A DNA stretch of 47,477 bases from Hyphomicrobiales bacterium. GTDB lineage: Bacteria > Pseudomonadota > Alphaproteobacteria > Rhizobiales > Rhizobiaceae. The stretch spans positions 1 through 47,477 of the forward strand of contig UCMW01000024.1 of the NCBI GenBank assembly GCA_900473745.1, read 5' to 3'. Positions 1 to 8,304 of the stretch are shown one piece after another. Under the pieces are notes generated by a model that was not told the DNA's origin, made no database searches, and saw nothing but the letters and a program-made list of their open reading frames with translations. Positions within the stretch are counted from its first letter, which is position 1. Each line of letters begins with the position of its first letter. The position numbers and the translations under genes are program-made.

Positions 1-123
1 AACACTTTCGTGTCGTGACGCCCATCAGCTTTTAAGCACCGCTGTGGCGGCATTGCAGGGCTCGCGGCCCTCGCACCAATTAGTCGATATCAAGCGCCCC
101 TGTCGAACCGCGAAAGTTTTTGC

Positions 124-154
124 TTGCACCTCTAGTGGCTAGAGGTCGTACGGT
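124..154 (+). promoter_or_regulatory. MerR-type promoter and operator of the metal ATPase gene
   Basis: The -35 TTGCAC (124-129) and -10 TACGGT (149-154) are separated by 19 bp, the overlong spacing typical of promoters that MerR-family activators untwist. The spacer holds a perfect dyad, ACCTCTAGTGGCTAGAGGT (128-146), with 8-bp arms around TGG. This is the best-formed of five such sites in the window. The likely regulator is the CadR/PbrR-like MerR protein at 7201-7617. Confidence 0.85.
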
Positions 155-181
155 TAATCTTTCACAATGTGAGGATTTCCA

Positions 182-2788
182 GTGAGCGACTCGTTACAAA
201 CTCGTTTCCGGGTAACCGGAATGGATTGCGCCTCGTGTGCAAACAAGATCGACACCGCCGTGAGACGTATTCCGGGCATTCAAGAGGTGTCCATATCTGT
301 CACCGCCGGCACAATGACAGTCGAGCACACAGAAATCAGCGCTCTGGACACGATTCGCCACAAGCTGTCGGGCCTCGGCTATCAGGCCTCCCTAATCTCA
401 ACGATTTCCAAAACCGCTGTGAAACCCGTCCATAAACACGGACCGGATTGCACGCACGATCACCTACATGGAGAGCCGCACGGACAGTCCAGTCATGATG
501 ATCATTCGGATCATGGCGCCCATTGCACTGGGCATGATCATGAGCCCGATCGCGTCGCGCCTTCAGATGATGTGGCACCCCCTATCCTGCAGGCACGTTT
601 CCGTATCGGCGGAATGGATTGTGCGTCATGTGCCGCCAAGATCGACACGGCCATCAGACGGATAGACGCTGTCGAAGACGTCGCCGTGTCGGTGACGGCC
701 GGAACCATGACGGTCAAACATCGGCAATCAGCGGATATGAAAGCCATCGAAAAGCGGGTCTCCGGTCTCGGTTACACGATCGTGCCCATCCCAGGAACCG
801 ACCGGCACTCATCGTCTACTATCCAAGAAGCTTCTCACAACGCCCACGCTGGACACGACCACGGATCGAAAAGCTCGGCAGAGGGCAAATTTGAGGGACT
901 CCACGGTCACGATCATGGTTCTTCCGAAGGTCCTTGGTGGGCGAGCAAGAAGGGGCGCCTGACGATCTTGGCAGGGGCATCACTGGCCGTCGCTTACGGC
1001 ATTGGGTACCTCGTCCCGGCGATCGAGACCTACGCCTACACGATAGCAATGCTTGTCGGCCTCGTGCCCATAGCCCGAAGGGCTATTATGGCCGCACAGG
1101 CTGGCACGCCATTCTCCATCGAGATGCTTATGACGATCGCCGCTGCTGGCGCACTGGTCATCAATGCGACCGAAGAGGCTGCGGCGGTTGTTTTCCTCTT
1201 CCTTGTCGGCGAACTGCTCGAGGGCGTCGCCGCTGGAAAAGCGCGCGACAGCATCAAGTCGCTTACGGCGCTCGTTCCCAAAACGGCGCTATTGGAGGAA
1301 GGCAGCGAGACTCGCGAGGTGCCGGCCGAAACTCTTGCGGTCGGTTCAATCATTATGGTTCGCCCTGGCGACCGGATCTCCGCCGATGGTGTCATCATTG
1401 CAGGTGAAAGCTCGATTGACGAAGCGCCAGTGACTGGCGAAAGCGTGCCTGTTCGCAAGGCGGTCGACGACACTGTTTTTGCAGGCACCGTAAATGGTGA
1501 TGCGGTTCTGCGTGTCAGGGTCACGGCCGCAGCCGCAGACAATACGATCGCCCGTGTCGTTCGTCTCGTCGAGGAAGCGCAGGAATCCAAGGCTCCGACT
1601 GAGCGCTTTATTGACCGTTTTTCAAAATACTACACACCTGGTGTAGTTGTCGTTGCCGCTTTGGTGGCGGTCATCCCTCCGCTTTTCGCAGGTGGAATAT
1701 GGAGTGAGTGGGTTTACAAGGGACTTGCTGTCCTGCTGATAGGCTGCCCATGCGCGCTCGTAATTTCGACCCCGGCTGCGATCGCTGCATCACTGTCGTC
1801 GGGCGCACGCCGCGGCCTGCTCCTCAAAGGCGGCGCCGTTCTAGAAGGACTTGGCAACCTTACGGCGATTGCTTTCGACAAGACTGGCACGCTCACCGAA
1901 GGCAAACCGCAGGTGACTGATGTGGTCCCGTTCGGCCGGGAAAGTGAGGACGTCCTTCGGTTTGCCGCAGCGCTTGAAGTGGGATCCAGCCATCCTCTCG
2001 CCCTTGCGATCTTAAGCAAGGCCAAGGAGGAAGGCATCGTACCTCCCACGGGGACCGATGCGAAGGCTCTCGGCGGCAAGGGTGTTTCCGCCATCGTAGA
2101 TGGTGTCGAGGTCTTTTTTGGCTCGCCCAGGGCTGCAGCAGAGCGAGTTCCGGTTCCAGTTGCTCACTTGGAGAAGATCACGTCTCTCAACGATGAAGGA
2201 AAGACCGTGTCTGTACTGGTCATTGGCGATGTTCTCGCTGGTGCCATTGCCATGCGCGACGAGCCTAGAGCCGATGCTGTTGCGGGCCTCAAGGCCCTGA
2301 CGGATGCAGGCATAAAGACGATCATGCTGACAGGCGACAACAAGCGGACCGCCACCGCCATCGGTGCGCAACTCGGCATCGAGGTCCGTGCGGAGCTGAT
2401 GCCTGAAGACAAGCAGCGGATCGTGGGCGAATTGAAGAAAGAGGGCTATGTTGTCGGCAAGATCGGCGATGGGATCAATGACGCGCCAGCGCTAGCGGCA
2501 GCTGATGTCGGGATTGCTATGGGTGGTGGAACGGACGTGGCGCTGGAGACGGCAGACGCCGCGGTTCTCCACGGCAGGGTGGCTGATGTCGCCCTTATGA
2601 TCGATCTCTCGAAACGTACTATGCGCAACATTTTCCAGAACATTACCATCGCTTTGAGTTTGAAGGTGGTATTTTTGGTGACGACTATCCTGGGCATCAC
2701 GGGCCTGTGGCCTGCAATTCTTGCCGATACGGGTGCGACAGTCCTTGTAACCATGAATGCGTTGCGGTTGTTACGTCCCATTCGCTGA
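182..2788 (+). CDS. P1B-type heavy-metal exporting ATPase (Zn/Cd/Pb class)
   Basis: This is an inner-membrane ATPase that pumps soft divalent cations (Zn, Cd, Pb) out of the cytoplasm. The 868-residue protein begins at GTG, 8 bp after GAGG. It has two N-terminal heavy-metal-associated domains, each with GMDCASC (first at residues 13-19, second near 150). A His/Asp-rich segment follows each one. The catalytic core is complete: a TGES actuator motif, the transmembrane CPC ion site (522-524), phosphorylated Asp in DKTGTLT (D566), an SHPLA nucleotide-binding motif and GDGINDAP (762-769). The last helix carries ADTGATVL, which matches the Asp-x-Gly signature of the P1B-2 (ZntA/CadA) subgroup, not Cu pumps. 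A MerR-type promoter lies directly upstream. The family call is firm. Which of Zn, Cd or Pb is the main substrate cannot be told from sequence. Confidence 0.95.
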   Translation: MSDSLQTRFRVTGMDCASCANKIDTAVRRIPGIQEVSISVTAGTMTVEHTEISALDTIRHKLSGLGYQASLISTISKTAVKPVHKHGPDCTHDHLHGEPHGQSSHDDHSDHGAHCTGHDHEPDRVAPSDDVAPPILQARFRIGGMDCASCAAKIDTAIRRIDAVEDVAVSVTAGTMTVKHRQSADMKAIEKRVSGLGYTIVPIPGTDRHSSSTIQEASHNAHAGHDHGSKSSAEGKFEGLHGHDHGSSEGPWWASKKGRLTILAGASLAVAYGIGYLVPAIETYAYTIAMLVGLVPIARRAIMAAQAGTPFSIEMLMTIAAAGALVINATEEAAAVVFLFLVGELLEGVAAGKARDSIKSLTALVPKTALLEEGSETREVPAETLAVGSIIMVRPGDRISADGVIIAGESSIDEAPVTGESVPVRKAVDDTVFAGTVNGDAVLRVRVTAAAADNTIARVVRLVEEAQESKAPTERFIDRFSKYYTPGVVVVAALVAVIPPLFAGGIWSEWVYKGLAVLLIGCPCALVISTPAAIAASLSSGARRGLLLKGGAVLEGLGNLTAIAFDKTGTLTEGKPQVTDVVPFGRESEDVLRFAAALEVGSSHPLALAILSKAKEEGIVPPTGTDAKALGGKGVSAIVDGVEVFFGSPRAAAERVPVPVAHLEKITSLNDEGKTVSVLVIGDVLAGAIAMRDEPRADAVAGLKALTDAGIKTIMLTGDNKRTATAIGAQLGIEVRAELMPEDKQRIVGELKKEGYVVGKIGDGINDAPALAAADVGIAMGGGTDVALETADAAVLHGRVADVALMIDLSKRTMRNIFQNITIALSLKVVFLVTTILGITGLWPAILADTGATVLVTMNALRLLRPIR

Positions 2789-2908
2789 ACGCGGCGCCAC
2801 CGGCGTTCCAGGTCTCTTTCAACTTGTCGTCATGCCAACCTGTTCAGACCTCTCGAGAGATGACGGTTTCGGATCTGATGTATCCCACTAACTATGCGGA
2901 GAAATTAC

Positions 2909-3406
2909 GTGCCATTTCAAAAAACACTGGCTTGCGGGCTCGTTGCCTTGACGTGCGTGACTGCGTCTTTCGGTCCTGCATCGTCTCATGATTTTACGGT
3001 AGGGAGCCTGGAGATAAAGCATCCGTGGTCCTTAAAGGCTCCTGTGGTTGCTCCGGTTCTTGGCGGTTATCTGACGATCGTCAACACGGGCACGACGGAT
3101 GATCGCCTTCTTGGAGGAAGCAGTCCGGTCGCTGAGCGGTTTGAAATCCACGTATCATCTGTCGTCGACGGAGTGGCGCGTATGCGACCCGTCAAGGAAG
3201 GCATCACAATAAGCGCCGGCTCCACTGTGAAGCTGGAGCCGGGCGCCGCACACATCATGTTTGAAAAACCGATGCAGCGTCCTGCGGAGGGTGAGAAGTT
3301 CAAGGCAACGCTGCAGTTCGAGAAGGCAGGGCCCGTGGAAGTGGAGTTTGTCGTCCAAAAGGGTGCAACAGCAAATTCGGATGACCACGCTGGGCACACC
3401 CCATGA
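2909..3406 (+). CDS. PCuAC-type periplasmic copper chaperone
   Basis: PCuAC proteins carry Cu(I) in the periplasm and help load cytochrome oxidase. A hydrophobic N-terminal signal peptide ends near ASS. The mature part has the family's copper ligands in order: a His, then Met eleven residues later (HVSSVVDGVARM), then HIM after the PGAA turn. A short His-containing tail (DDHAGH) closes the protein. GTG at 2909 is preferred as start because GGAG lies 7 bp before it; an in-frame ATG at 2894 has no ribosome site. The gene follows the ATPase by 120 bp on the same strand. A shared transcript is plausible, since no convincing promoter is visible between them. Confidence 0.85.
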   Translation: MPFQKTLACGLVALTCVTASFGPASSHDFTVGSLEIKHPWSLKAPVVAPVLGGYLTIVNTGTTDDRLLGGSSPVAERFEIHVSSVVDGVARMRPVKEGITISAGSTVKLEPGAAHIMFEKPMQRPAEGEKFKATLQFEKAGPVEVEFVVQKGATANSDDHAGHTP

Positions 3407-3535
3407 TCCTCAGTGAACGCGTGTAGGCTGCAGGCGGGTCCTCTGCGGGGAACCTCGATTAACCTTTTTGCTTCATTCGGTTTCAAGACTTCGGTGGTTA
3501 GATCTGGGCATAGGCTCCCACCGAAGGTTTTCTCC

Positions 3536-4120
3536 ATGCAGGAACGAAGACGGCGCATCTTAAGGATCAGCTTGGCGGTTTTATTCGGAGCACTTTGCGT
3601 CGGCGGTGCCGGTGGTGCGGCTGCAGTCTATTATGGTCCAGAAGAGCTTTTGGGTTTATCGGCTGAGAAGAGCGGTGCCGAGTGTCAGACCGTCGCCACA
3701 GCCAAGGCGCGGGATCGCGACGGCATCTGGATCCGGCAGTTCATCGTCACAGAGCCCGTGGATGAACAGGTCCGTCTTCGGACCGCCCTGCGTGTTGCCG
3801 AATCGCTTCGCAAGGTCGAGGCGGGTCATCTAATCCAGATTTCCGTTCTGGACAGCAAAGGGCCAACCACGGTCTCCGGAATGCGGGGTCGGGCAATCGG
3901 CGCCCAAGTGACCGTCATTCCCAGTCCAGTTAGTGACGTAGAAAAGCAGAAAGGCGAATTATCTGGCTTTTCCATTGAAGGTGAGGCTGGCTCGGACGGC
4001 GAGTTTCACGGTTTACGCTTCGACGCCAAACCTGAAGATCTGGCAGCAATCGCTGCAGGCTTTGCCGACGCTACAGGCTGTTCCAACGATGTGCAAACGC
4101 CGGCCCCTGCTAAAAGCTGA
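3536..4120 (+). CDS. Hypothetical membrane-anchored protein
   Basis: I do not recognise a family. The 194-residue product starts with a basic stretch (QERRRRILR) followed by one hydrophobic segment at about residues 10-35, so it is probably anchored in the inner membrane with its bulk in the periplasm. The outer part contains two Cys far apart (GAECQT and TGCSND), which could form a disulfide. ATG at 3536 has GAAGG about 9 bp upstream; the frame stays open back to 3413, but that longer start has no ribosome site. It lies 130 bp after the PCuAC gene in the same direction, inside an envelope/metal island. Function is unknown. Confidence 0.7.
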   Translation: MQERRRRILRISLAVLFGALCVGGAGGAAAVYYGPEELLGLSAEKSGAECQTVATAKARDRDGIWIRQFIVTEPVDEQVRLRTALRVAESLRKVEAGHLIQISVLDSKGPTTVSGMRGRAIGAQVTVIPSPVSDVEKQKGELSGFSIEGEAGSDGEFHGLRFDAKPEDLAAIAAGFADATGCSNDVQTPAPAKS

Positions 4121-4194
4121 AGCACAGCCGCAGATTCGAACATCGACGTGCGAGACGTTTGTTGCAGCCTGGCACAACGGCTCCGACCCTTGAT

Positions 4195-5433
4195 TTAGGG
4201 GGCGATCTGGGTAGTCCTGATTGCAAACAGTCGTGCAGACATGAGGGGCGCTTTCAATCCCGTAGTGGCGCCTGGAGCCGATAGCGCCCATGTCATTAGC
4301 GTTTCCTGACCATCAGCCTCCTCGTCAGCATCTCTGTCTGCTGCAGGGATCGGAAATAGCGCGATCAAAGCTGCCGGCTCCGGCAGATCAAGGATGGCGG
4401 AAGGGCGGAAACTCTCAATCTGTGTGCGATCAGTGATCGGGCCAAGTGAGGCAACCTCGACCTCAGGTATCTCCATTTCGGAAGTAGGGCGTGCAACTGG
4501 TACAGGAATGGCCAAAGCGCTTAAATCGGTGAACTCGGACGTTGCCTCGCCGACCATGGTCTGCCGGCTTGTTTGAAGATCGAGCGCGTCCTGCGCTCGG
4601 CTCCGTCCAGTCGGTAGCATTGCGGTGACCAAGCTGCTCCTGTTTGACGAAGCGGAAGTGAAATTACTGTCGTCATCTCCAGCACTGGAAGCGATCTCGA
4701 TCGATTTTGCGCCGACGCGCCGACGATAATCGGCGACTGCCAAATCGTAGCCGGGGAGAGGGCGGCCATCAGAGGGAAGGTGCATTGTTTTTCCATTGGG
4801 AAAGATCCGAGCCAGCTCTTTGCGCGTCATGCGGGGCCATGCACGGACATTGCCGACATCAAGATGGACAAACGGAGATCCCGATGCGGGATAGTACCCC
4901 ACTCCACCGACTTGCATCTGCATTGCAAGTGATCGCAGCTTGGCCAGTTTGACGCCCGGAATATAAAAATCCATCGCCTTGCCGAGGGTGTGTTGGCTGT
5001 TTTTTGCGACCCCACTATCCCTCGATCGTCCTCGGAGCATCTTGTTTGTCCCCGGGGAGCGATAGGCAGAGACTATATGGATATAATTGTTTGATCCGCT
5101 GCGCTGGTAAACTTCCCACACAAGATCGAGTAGACGGGGATCGATATTCGCTGGCTCGTTCTTGCGCCAGTCACGCAGGAAACGGTTGATCTGACCAAGG
5201 CCACGGGCATCGAACTTCCCGCCCCGCTTGAATGTGATTGTCGCACGTTCCCCAGTGTGAGTGAAAAACAGCTTCAGCGATCTGTCGGTCGCGGCTGTCG
5301 CAAGTGACGACGAACCCACCAGCACTACCACTGCGAGCATCACTGCGATTGTAGCCGTCCCCACGCACCGCATGAACCCGGATAGGAAGGATGCGGCTGG
5401 ACAGGGTCTGACGCAAGCTGGGAACTCGCTCAC
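4195..5433 (-). CDS. DUF882/M15-family peptidoglycan peptidase (MepK-like)
   Basis: This exported peptidase-like protein probably cleaves peptidoglycan peptides (DD- or LD-endo/carboxypeptidase). It starts at GTG (5433) with GGAG 6 bp upstream. A membrane/signal segment lies at about residues 21-47, and the M15-like domain covers about 50-230. That domain contains SAYRSPGTN, QHTLGKAMDF (His and Asp zinc ligands) and FVHLDVG (third ligand), the order seen in YcbK/MepK proteins. The C-terminal 170 residues are low-complexity and not recognised. The protein is longer than the usual ~180-residue YcbK. The gene is divergent from the Nramp gene, sharing a 213-bp intergenic region, and adds to the many wall enzymes in this island. 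Confidence 0.85.
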   Translation of the reverse strand: MSEFPACVRPCPAASFLSGFMRCVGTATIAVMLAVVVLVGSSSLATAATDRSLKLFFTHTGERATITFKRGGKFDARGLGQINRFLRDWRKNEPANIDPRLLDLVWEVYQRSGSNNYIHIVSAYRSPGTNKMLRGRSRDSGVAKNSQHTLGKAMDFYIPGVKLAKLRSLAMQMQVGGVGYYPASGSPFVHLDVGNVRAWPRMTRKELARIFPNGKTMHLPSDGRPLPGYDLAVADYRRRVGAKSIEIASSAGDDDSNFTSASSNRSSLVTAMLPTGRSRAQDALDLQTSRQTMVGEATSEFTDLSALAIPVPVARPTSEMEIPEVEVASLGPITDRTQIESFRPSAILDLPEPAALIALFPIPAADRDADEEADGQETLMTWALSAPGATTGLKAPLMSARLFAIRTTQIAP

Positions 5434-5600
5434 TGGTTACTCCACACTTGACGGCTCTCTGAGTACGGGTCTGGCGAACATTGCTGCCACCCACGGATCG
5501 CCATCAGTAAATCCGATTATGGTCAACAAAGCCCTAATAGATTCCAATTGGTCAGGATCTGAACGGTCCCGCTTGCATGAACAGCCCCTTTATGAGAATG

Positions 5601-5616
5601 ATTTGCAATTGCAAAT
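5601..5616. promoter_or_regulatory. Palindromic operator, Mur/Fur-like, upstream of mntH-like gene
   Basis: ATTTGCAATTGCAAAT is a perfect 16-bp palindrome located 31 bp before the Nramp start codon. Manganese importers of Rhizobiales are known to be repressed by Mur (a Fur-family protein) at AT-rich TGCAA-containing palindromes, so this is a likely operator for that protein. The assignment to Mur is inference. Confidence 0.6.
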
Positions 5617-5646
5617 AGGGGCGGGCTTTGAAAGCACGGTGAGACG

Positions 5647-6972
5647 ATGGACAGACCGGTGAGGGGATGGCAGCGAACGGTTGGCGAGGCATCCCTTTCG
5701 GATGTGCACCGGTCGATAAAGGTCGCGTCAGGAGCTGGCACCTTCCGAAGGGCGATGGCGTTCTTCGGCCCCGGCTATCTTGTCGCAGTCGGGTACATGG
5801 ATCCAGGCAATTGGGCGACATCTCTGGCCGGGGGATCGCGCTTCGGCTATGCGCTGCTCACGGTGGCCCTGGTTTCAAACATCATGGCGATCGTCCTTCA
5901 GTCGCTATGCGCGCGCCTTGCCATCGCTTCGGGGCGCGATCTTGCGCAGGCCTGTCGTGATGCCTACCCCAAATCGGTCGCCATGGTGCTGTGGCTGCTC
6001 GCCGAAATTGCGATTATTGCGACTGACATCGCCGAGGTGATCGGCACTGCAATCGGCCTAAACCTCATTTTCGGAATTCCGCTCGAGCTGGGAGTGGTCA
6101 TCACTGCTCTGGACGTATTCTTGATCCTCTACCTGCAAAAGCTTGGCTTCCGTTGGGTCGAAGCGCTTGTCATAACTTTGCTCGGCGTTATCGCCGTCTG
6201 CTTTGCGGTTCAGATCGCTCTTGCTGATCCGGACTGGGGTCAAGTGATCCTCGGCTTCGCTCCAACGACAGAGATCGTCACCAATCCAGACATGCTCTAT
6301 TTGGCGCTCGGCATACTGGGTGCGACCGTCATGCCGCACAATCTCTACCTCCACTCTGGCATCGTGCAGACGCGGGACTTTGGTGATACGCTGCCTGAAA
6401 AGCGCGAGGCTCTTAAATTTGCGACGATCGACTCTACGGTCGCCTTGATGTTCGCTTTGCTTGTCAACGCCTCTATCCTCATCCTAGCTGCCGCTACGTT
6501 CCACGAAAAGGGGCTGACTTCGGTCGCAGAGCTGGGTGAGGCTCATGGTCTGCTGGCCCCGTTGCTAGGTTTGGCCGTTGCACCGACATTGTTCGGAATC
6601 GCCCTGTTGTGCTGCGGCATCAATTCAACGGTGACGGCGACGCTTGCGGGTCAGATCGTGATGGAGGGATTCCTGCAGATCCAGCTTGCACCTTGGCTTC
6701 GCCGTCTGATCACCCGGGGGATCGCCATAATACCCGCCGCAGGTGTCACGATAGCCTTCGGGGACAGCGGCACTGCCCAACTTCTGATATTGACCCAGGT
6801 TGTGCTTAGTCTCCAACTTTCCTTTGCGGTTTTCCCACTGGTCATGTTTACCGCCGACGCTGCTAAAATGGGAGAGATGAAAGCACCCCTATGGCTCTCA
6901 GCTTTCGCCTGGATCATCGCCATCGTGATCGCTTTGCTGAACCTGAAGCTGTTGGTCGACTTCGTTTCGTGA
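5647..6972 (+). CDS. mntH: Nramp-family divalent metal importer (MntH-like)
   Basis: Proton-coupled import of Mn(II), and possibly Fe(II) or Cd(II), across the inner membrane. The 441-residue protein has about 11 hydrophobic segments. The two metal-binding signatures are intact: DPGN at residues 52-55 in helix 1 and MPHNLYLHSG in helix 6. Length is normal for bacterial MntH; the roughly 35-residue hydrophilic N-terminus is slightly long. A GGTGAG ribosome site lies just before the ATG. The palindrome at 5601-5616 suggests Mur/Fur-type repression by manganese. An importer inside an efflux island may serve to restore Mn when toxic cations displace it; that reading is inference. Confidence 0.93.
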   Translation: MDRPVRGWQRTVGEASLSDVHRSIKVASGAGTFRRAMAFFGPGYLVAVGYMDPGNWATSLAGGSRFGYALLTVALVSNIMAIVLQSLCARLAIASGRDLAQACRDAYPKSVAMVLWLLAEIAIIATDIAEVIGTAIGLNLIFGIPLELGVVITALDVFLILYLQKLGFRWVEALVITLLGVIAVCFAVQIALADPDWGQVILGFAPTTEIVTNPDMLYLALGILGATVMPHNLYLHSGIVQTRDFGDTLPEKREALKFATIDSTVALMFALLVNASILILAAATFHEKGLTSVAELGEAHGLLAPLLGLAVAPTLFGIALLCCGINSTVTATLAGQIVMEGFLQIQLAPWLRRLITRGIAIIPAAGVTIAFGDSGTAQLLILTQVVLSLQLSFAVFPLVMFTADAAKMGEMKAPLWLSAFAWIIAIVIALLNLKLLVDFVS

Positions 6973-7200
6973 TGCAGTAGCCACGATAGACCCATCTTTT
7001 CCGGAGTACTTCGAACCACTCCGAGAGGTAGCGGGCACCTTGATGTAACCCTTACGAGATTTAGTGCCTGTGCCACTGATGCATTCTATAAGCCTAAACG
7101 ATGTGTGTGACTTTGTGCGCGCCACGCATCGCACCGACAAAACAGATCGGCATCAACTGGAATGACCGCGTACTCAGCGTTAGGCGTTCGAACGTGAGCG

Positions 7201-7617
7201 TCAGTCGTGCTCGGTGGCGCACATATCGTGGTTCGCCAAAGCCCTGATCACATAGCAATCGCGTACTTGATTCGAATGGCAGTGTGTTGAGATCCGTTCG
7301 AGTTCGGCTTCCAGCTTCTTCAACCTCTCGATCTTCTGTCGGATTGTGACGAGCTGTTCGGCAGCTATCTTGTCGGCCTCCGCACACGGCTTTTCGGGAT
7401 GCTGGCTGAGCTCTATAAGCTCGCGAATAGCTTCGATCGTCAGTCCAAGATCGCGGGCGTGCCGAATGAATGAGAGGCGTTCCTGCTCGCTCTTCGAGTA
7501 TCGTCGCTGATTGCCCTCAGAACGTTCCGGCGGTGAGAGCAGTCCCATCTGTTCGTAATATCTAATTGTTGGTACCTTGACGCCGGTGGTCCTGGACAGA
7601 TCTCCGATCGTGAGCAT
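7201..7617 (-). CDS. cadR: MerR-family metal sensor, CadR/PbrR/ZntR-like
   Basis: A DNA-binding activator that distorts overlong promoters when it binds metal. From ATG at 7617 (GGAGGAAGC immediately upstream) it is 138 residues. The winged helix-turn-helix occupies residues 1-70 (GVKVPTIRYYEQMGLL), followed by the dimerisation helix and a C-terminal metal loop. Cys occurs at 78, 113, 121 and 133. The first three match the spacing of the CadR/PbrR ligand set (about 77, 112, 119), pointing to Cd, Pb or Zn and not to Cu(I), whose sensors lack the Cys near 78. It is the only MerR gene in the window and sits among five matching operator dyads, so it is the obvious candidate to control all of them. 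It is divergent from the PCuAC-like gene at 7741. The symbol is given by family resemblance only. Confidence 0.9.
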   Translation of the reverse strand: MLTIGDLSRTTGVKVPTIRYYEQMGLLSPPERSEGNQRRYSKSEQERLSFIRHARDLGLTIEAIRELIELSQHPEKPCAEADKIAAEQLVTIRQKIERLKKLEAELERISTHCHSNQVRDCYVIRALANHDMCATEHD

Positions 7618-7678
7618 GCTTCCTCCCTCTCCAGACGCGGCAGGTGCAGGCCGCGACAAATTAGCCCATCACGCGAAC

Positions 7679-7709
7679 CTGAACCCTCGGGCAACCGAGA
7701 GGTATGTAA
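7679..7709 (+). promoter_or_regulatory. Possible MerR-type promoter between the regulator and a PCuAC-like gene
   Basis: CTGAAC (7679-7684) and ATGTAA (7704-7709) flank a 19-bp spacer with an imperfect dyad, CTCGG-GCAA-CCGAG, with flanks resembling ACC and GGT. The arms differ from the CTCTAG/CTAGAG core of the other five sites and the -35 is weak. It may be the autoregulatory site or a site for another MerR protein. Confidence 0.4.
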
Positions 7710-7740
7710 GCAATGGTTCGGCACATGTGAGGATTTACAT

Positions 7741-8250
7741 ATGGCAAATCAAGCGAAACGTTGGCGTGTGGCAGCCGGCGCATTTTTTATCGCCGGTCAA
7801 AGTGGCGTATTGGCTGAAGTGACAAATGGTCTTCATCAAATCAGCTACGATGCCTTGACCATCGAACACGCCGAATTGGCTCTGACGCCGGACGGGGCAA
7901 CGGATAAAGCATATGTCACCGTCTACAATGGTACGCCCGATGACATGGCGATTGTCTCTGTCAAGGTCGCAGGGTACACGACTGCCACACTCGTGAGCCC
8001 AATGGCGAAATCCAAGGGCTTCGAACAAGTGCCGCTGTCGGACACCTATGTCGTGATACCCCGAAAGGCGGAACTGGACATGGGACCGGACTCGGTTTTC
8101 ATTTCACTGGTGCGTAACTCGGGTCCTCCCAAAGCAGCAACAATGACGCTGAAATTTGATGACGGAACCTCGCGTGCTGTCCCGCTTGAGATTATTGCTC
8201 CAGATTCTGCGGAAACCAATCATCACCATGGAGAACCAAATCGCGAATGA
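7741..8250 (+). CDS. PCuAC-fold periplasmic protein lacking the usual copper ligands
   Basis: The 169-residue protein has an N-terminal signal segment ending near AEV and then the PCuAC beta-barrel pattern: AYVTVYNGTPDDMAIVSV, a VIPRKAELDMGPD turn, and TLKFDDGTSRAVPLEI. The canonical copper-binding His/Met residues are not at their expected places: the turn normally carrying H-x-M reads SVFISLV here. Instead the C-terminus has a HHHGE tail. It therefore looks like a divergent paralogue of the chaperone at 2909, perhaps binding a different metal or another partner. GAGG lies 8 bp before ATG, and the leader resembles that of the ATPase gene. Family membership is inferred from pattern only. Confidence 0.7.
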   Translation: MANQAKRWRVAAGAFFIAGQSGVLAEVTNGLHQISYDALTIEHAELALTPDGATDKAYVTVYNGTPDDMAIVSVKVAGYTTATLVSPMAKSKGFEQVPLSDTYVVIPRKAELDMGPDSVFISLVRNSGPPKAATMTLKFDDGTSRAVPLEIIAPDSAETNHHHGEPNRE

Positions 8251-8304
8251 AAGCCACCAAAAACTGGAAGTTGGTGCTTTGCTTTGTCCTCGCGCCGCAC
8301 GTCG

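Noticed and set aside
2840..2875. CTCTCGAGAG palindrome between the ATPase and PCuAC genes, considered as a further MerR site
   Set aside because: No -35/-10 pair with 19-bp spacing surrounds it and the dyad centre spacing differs from the five accepted sites.
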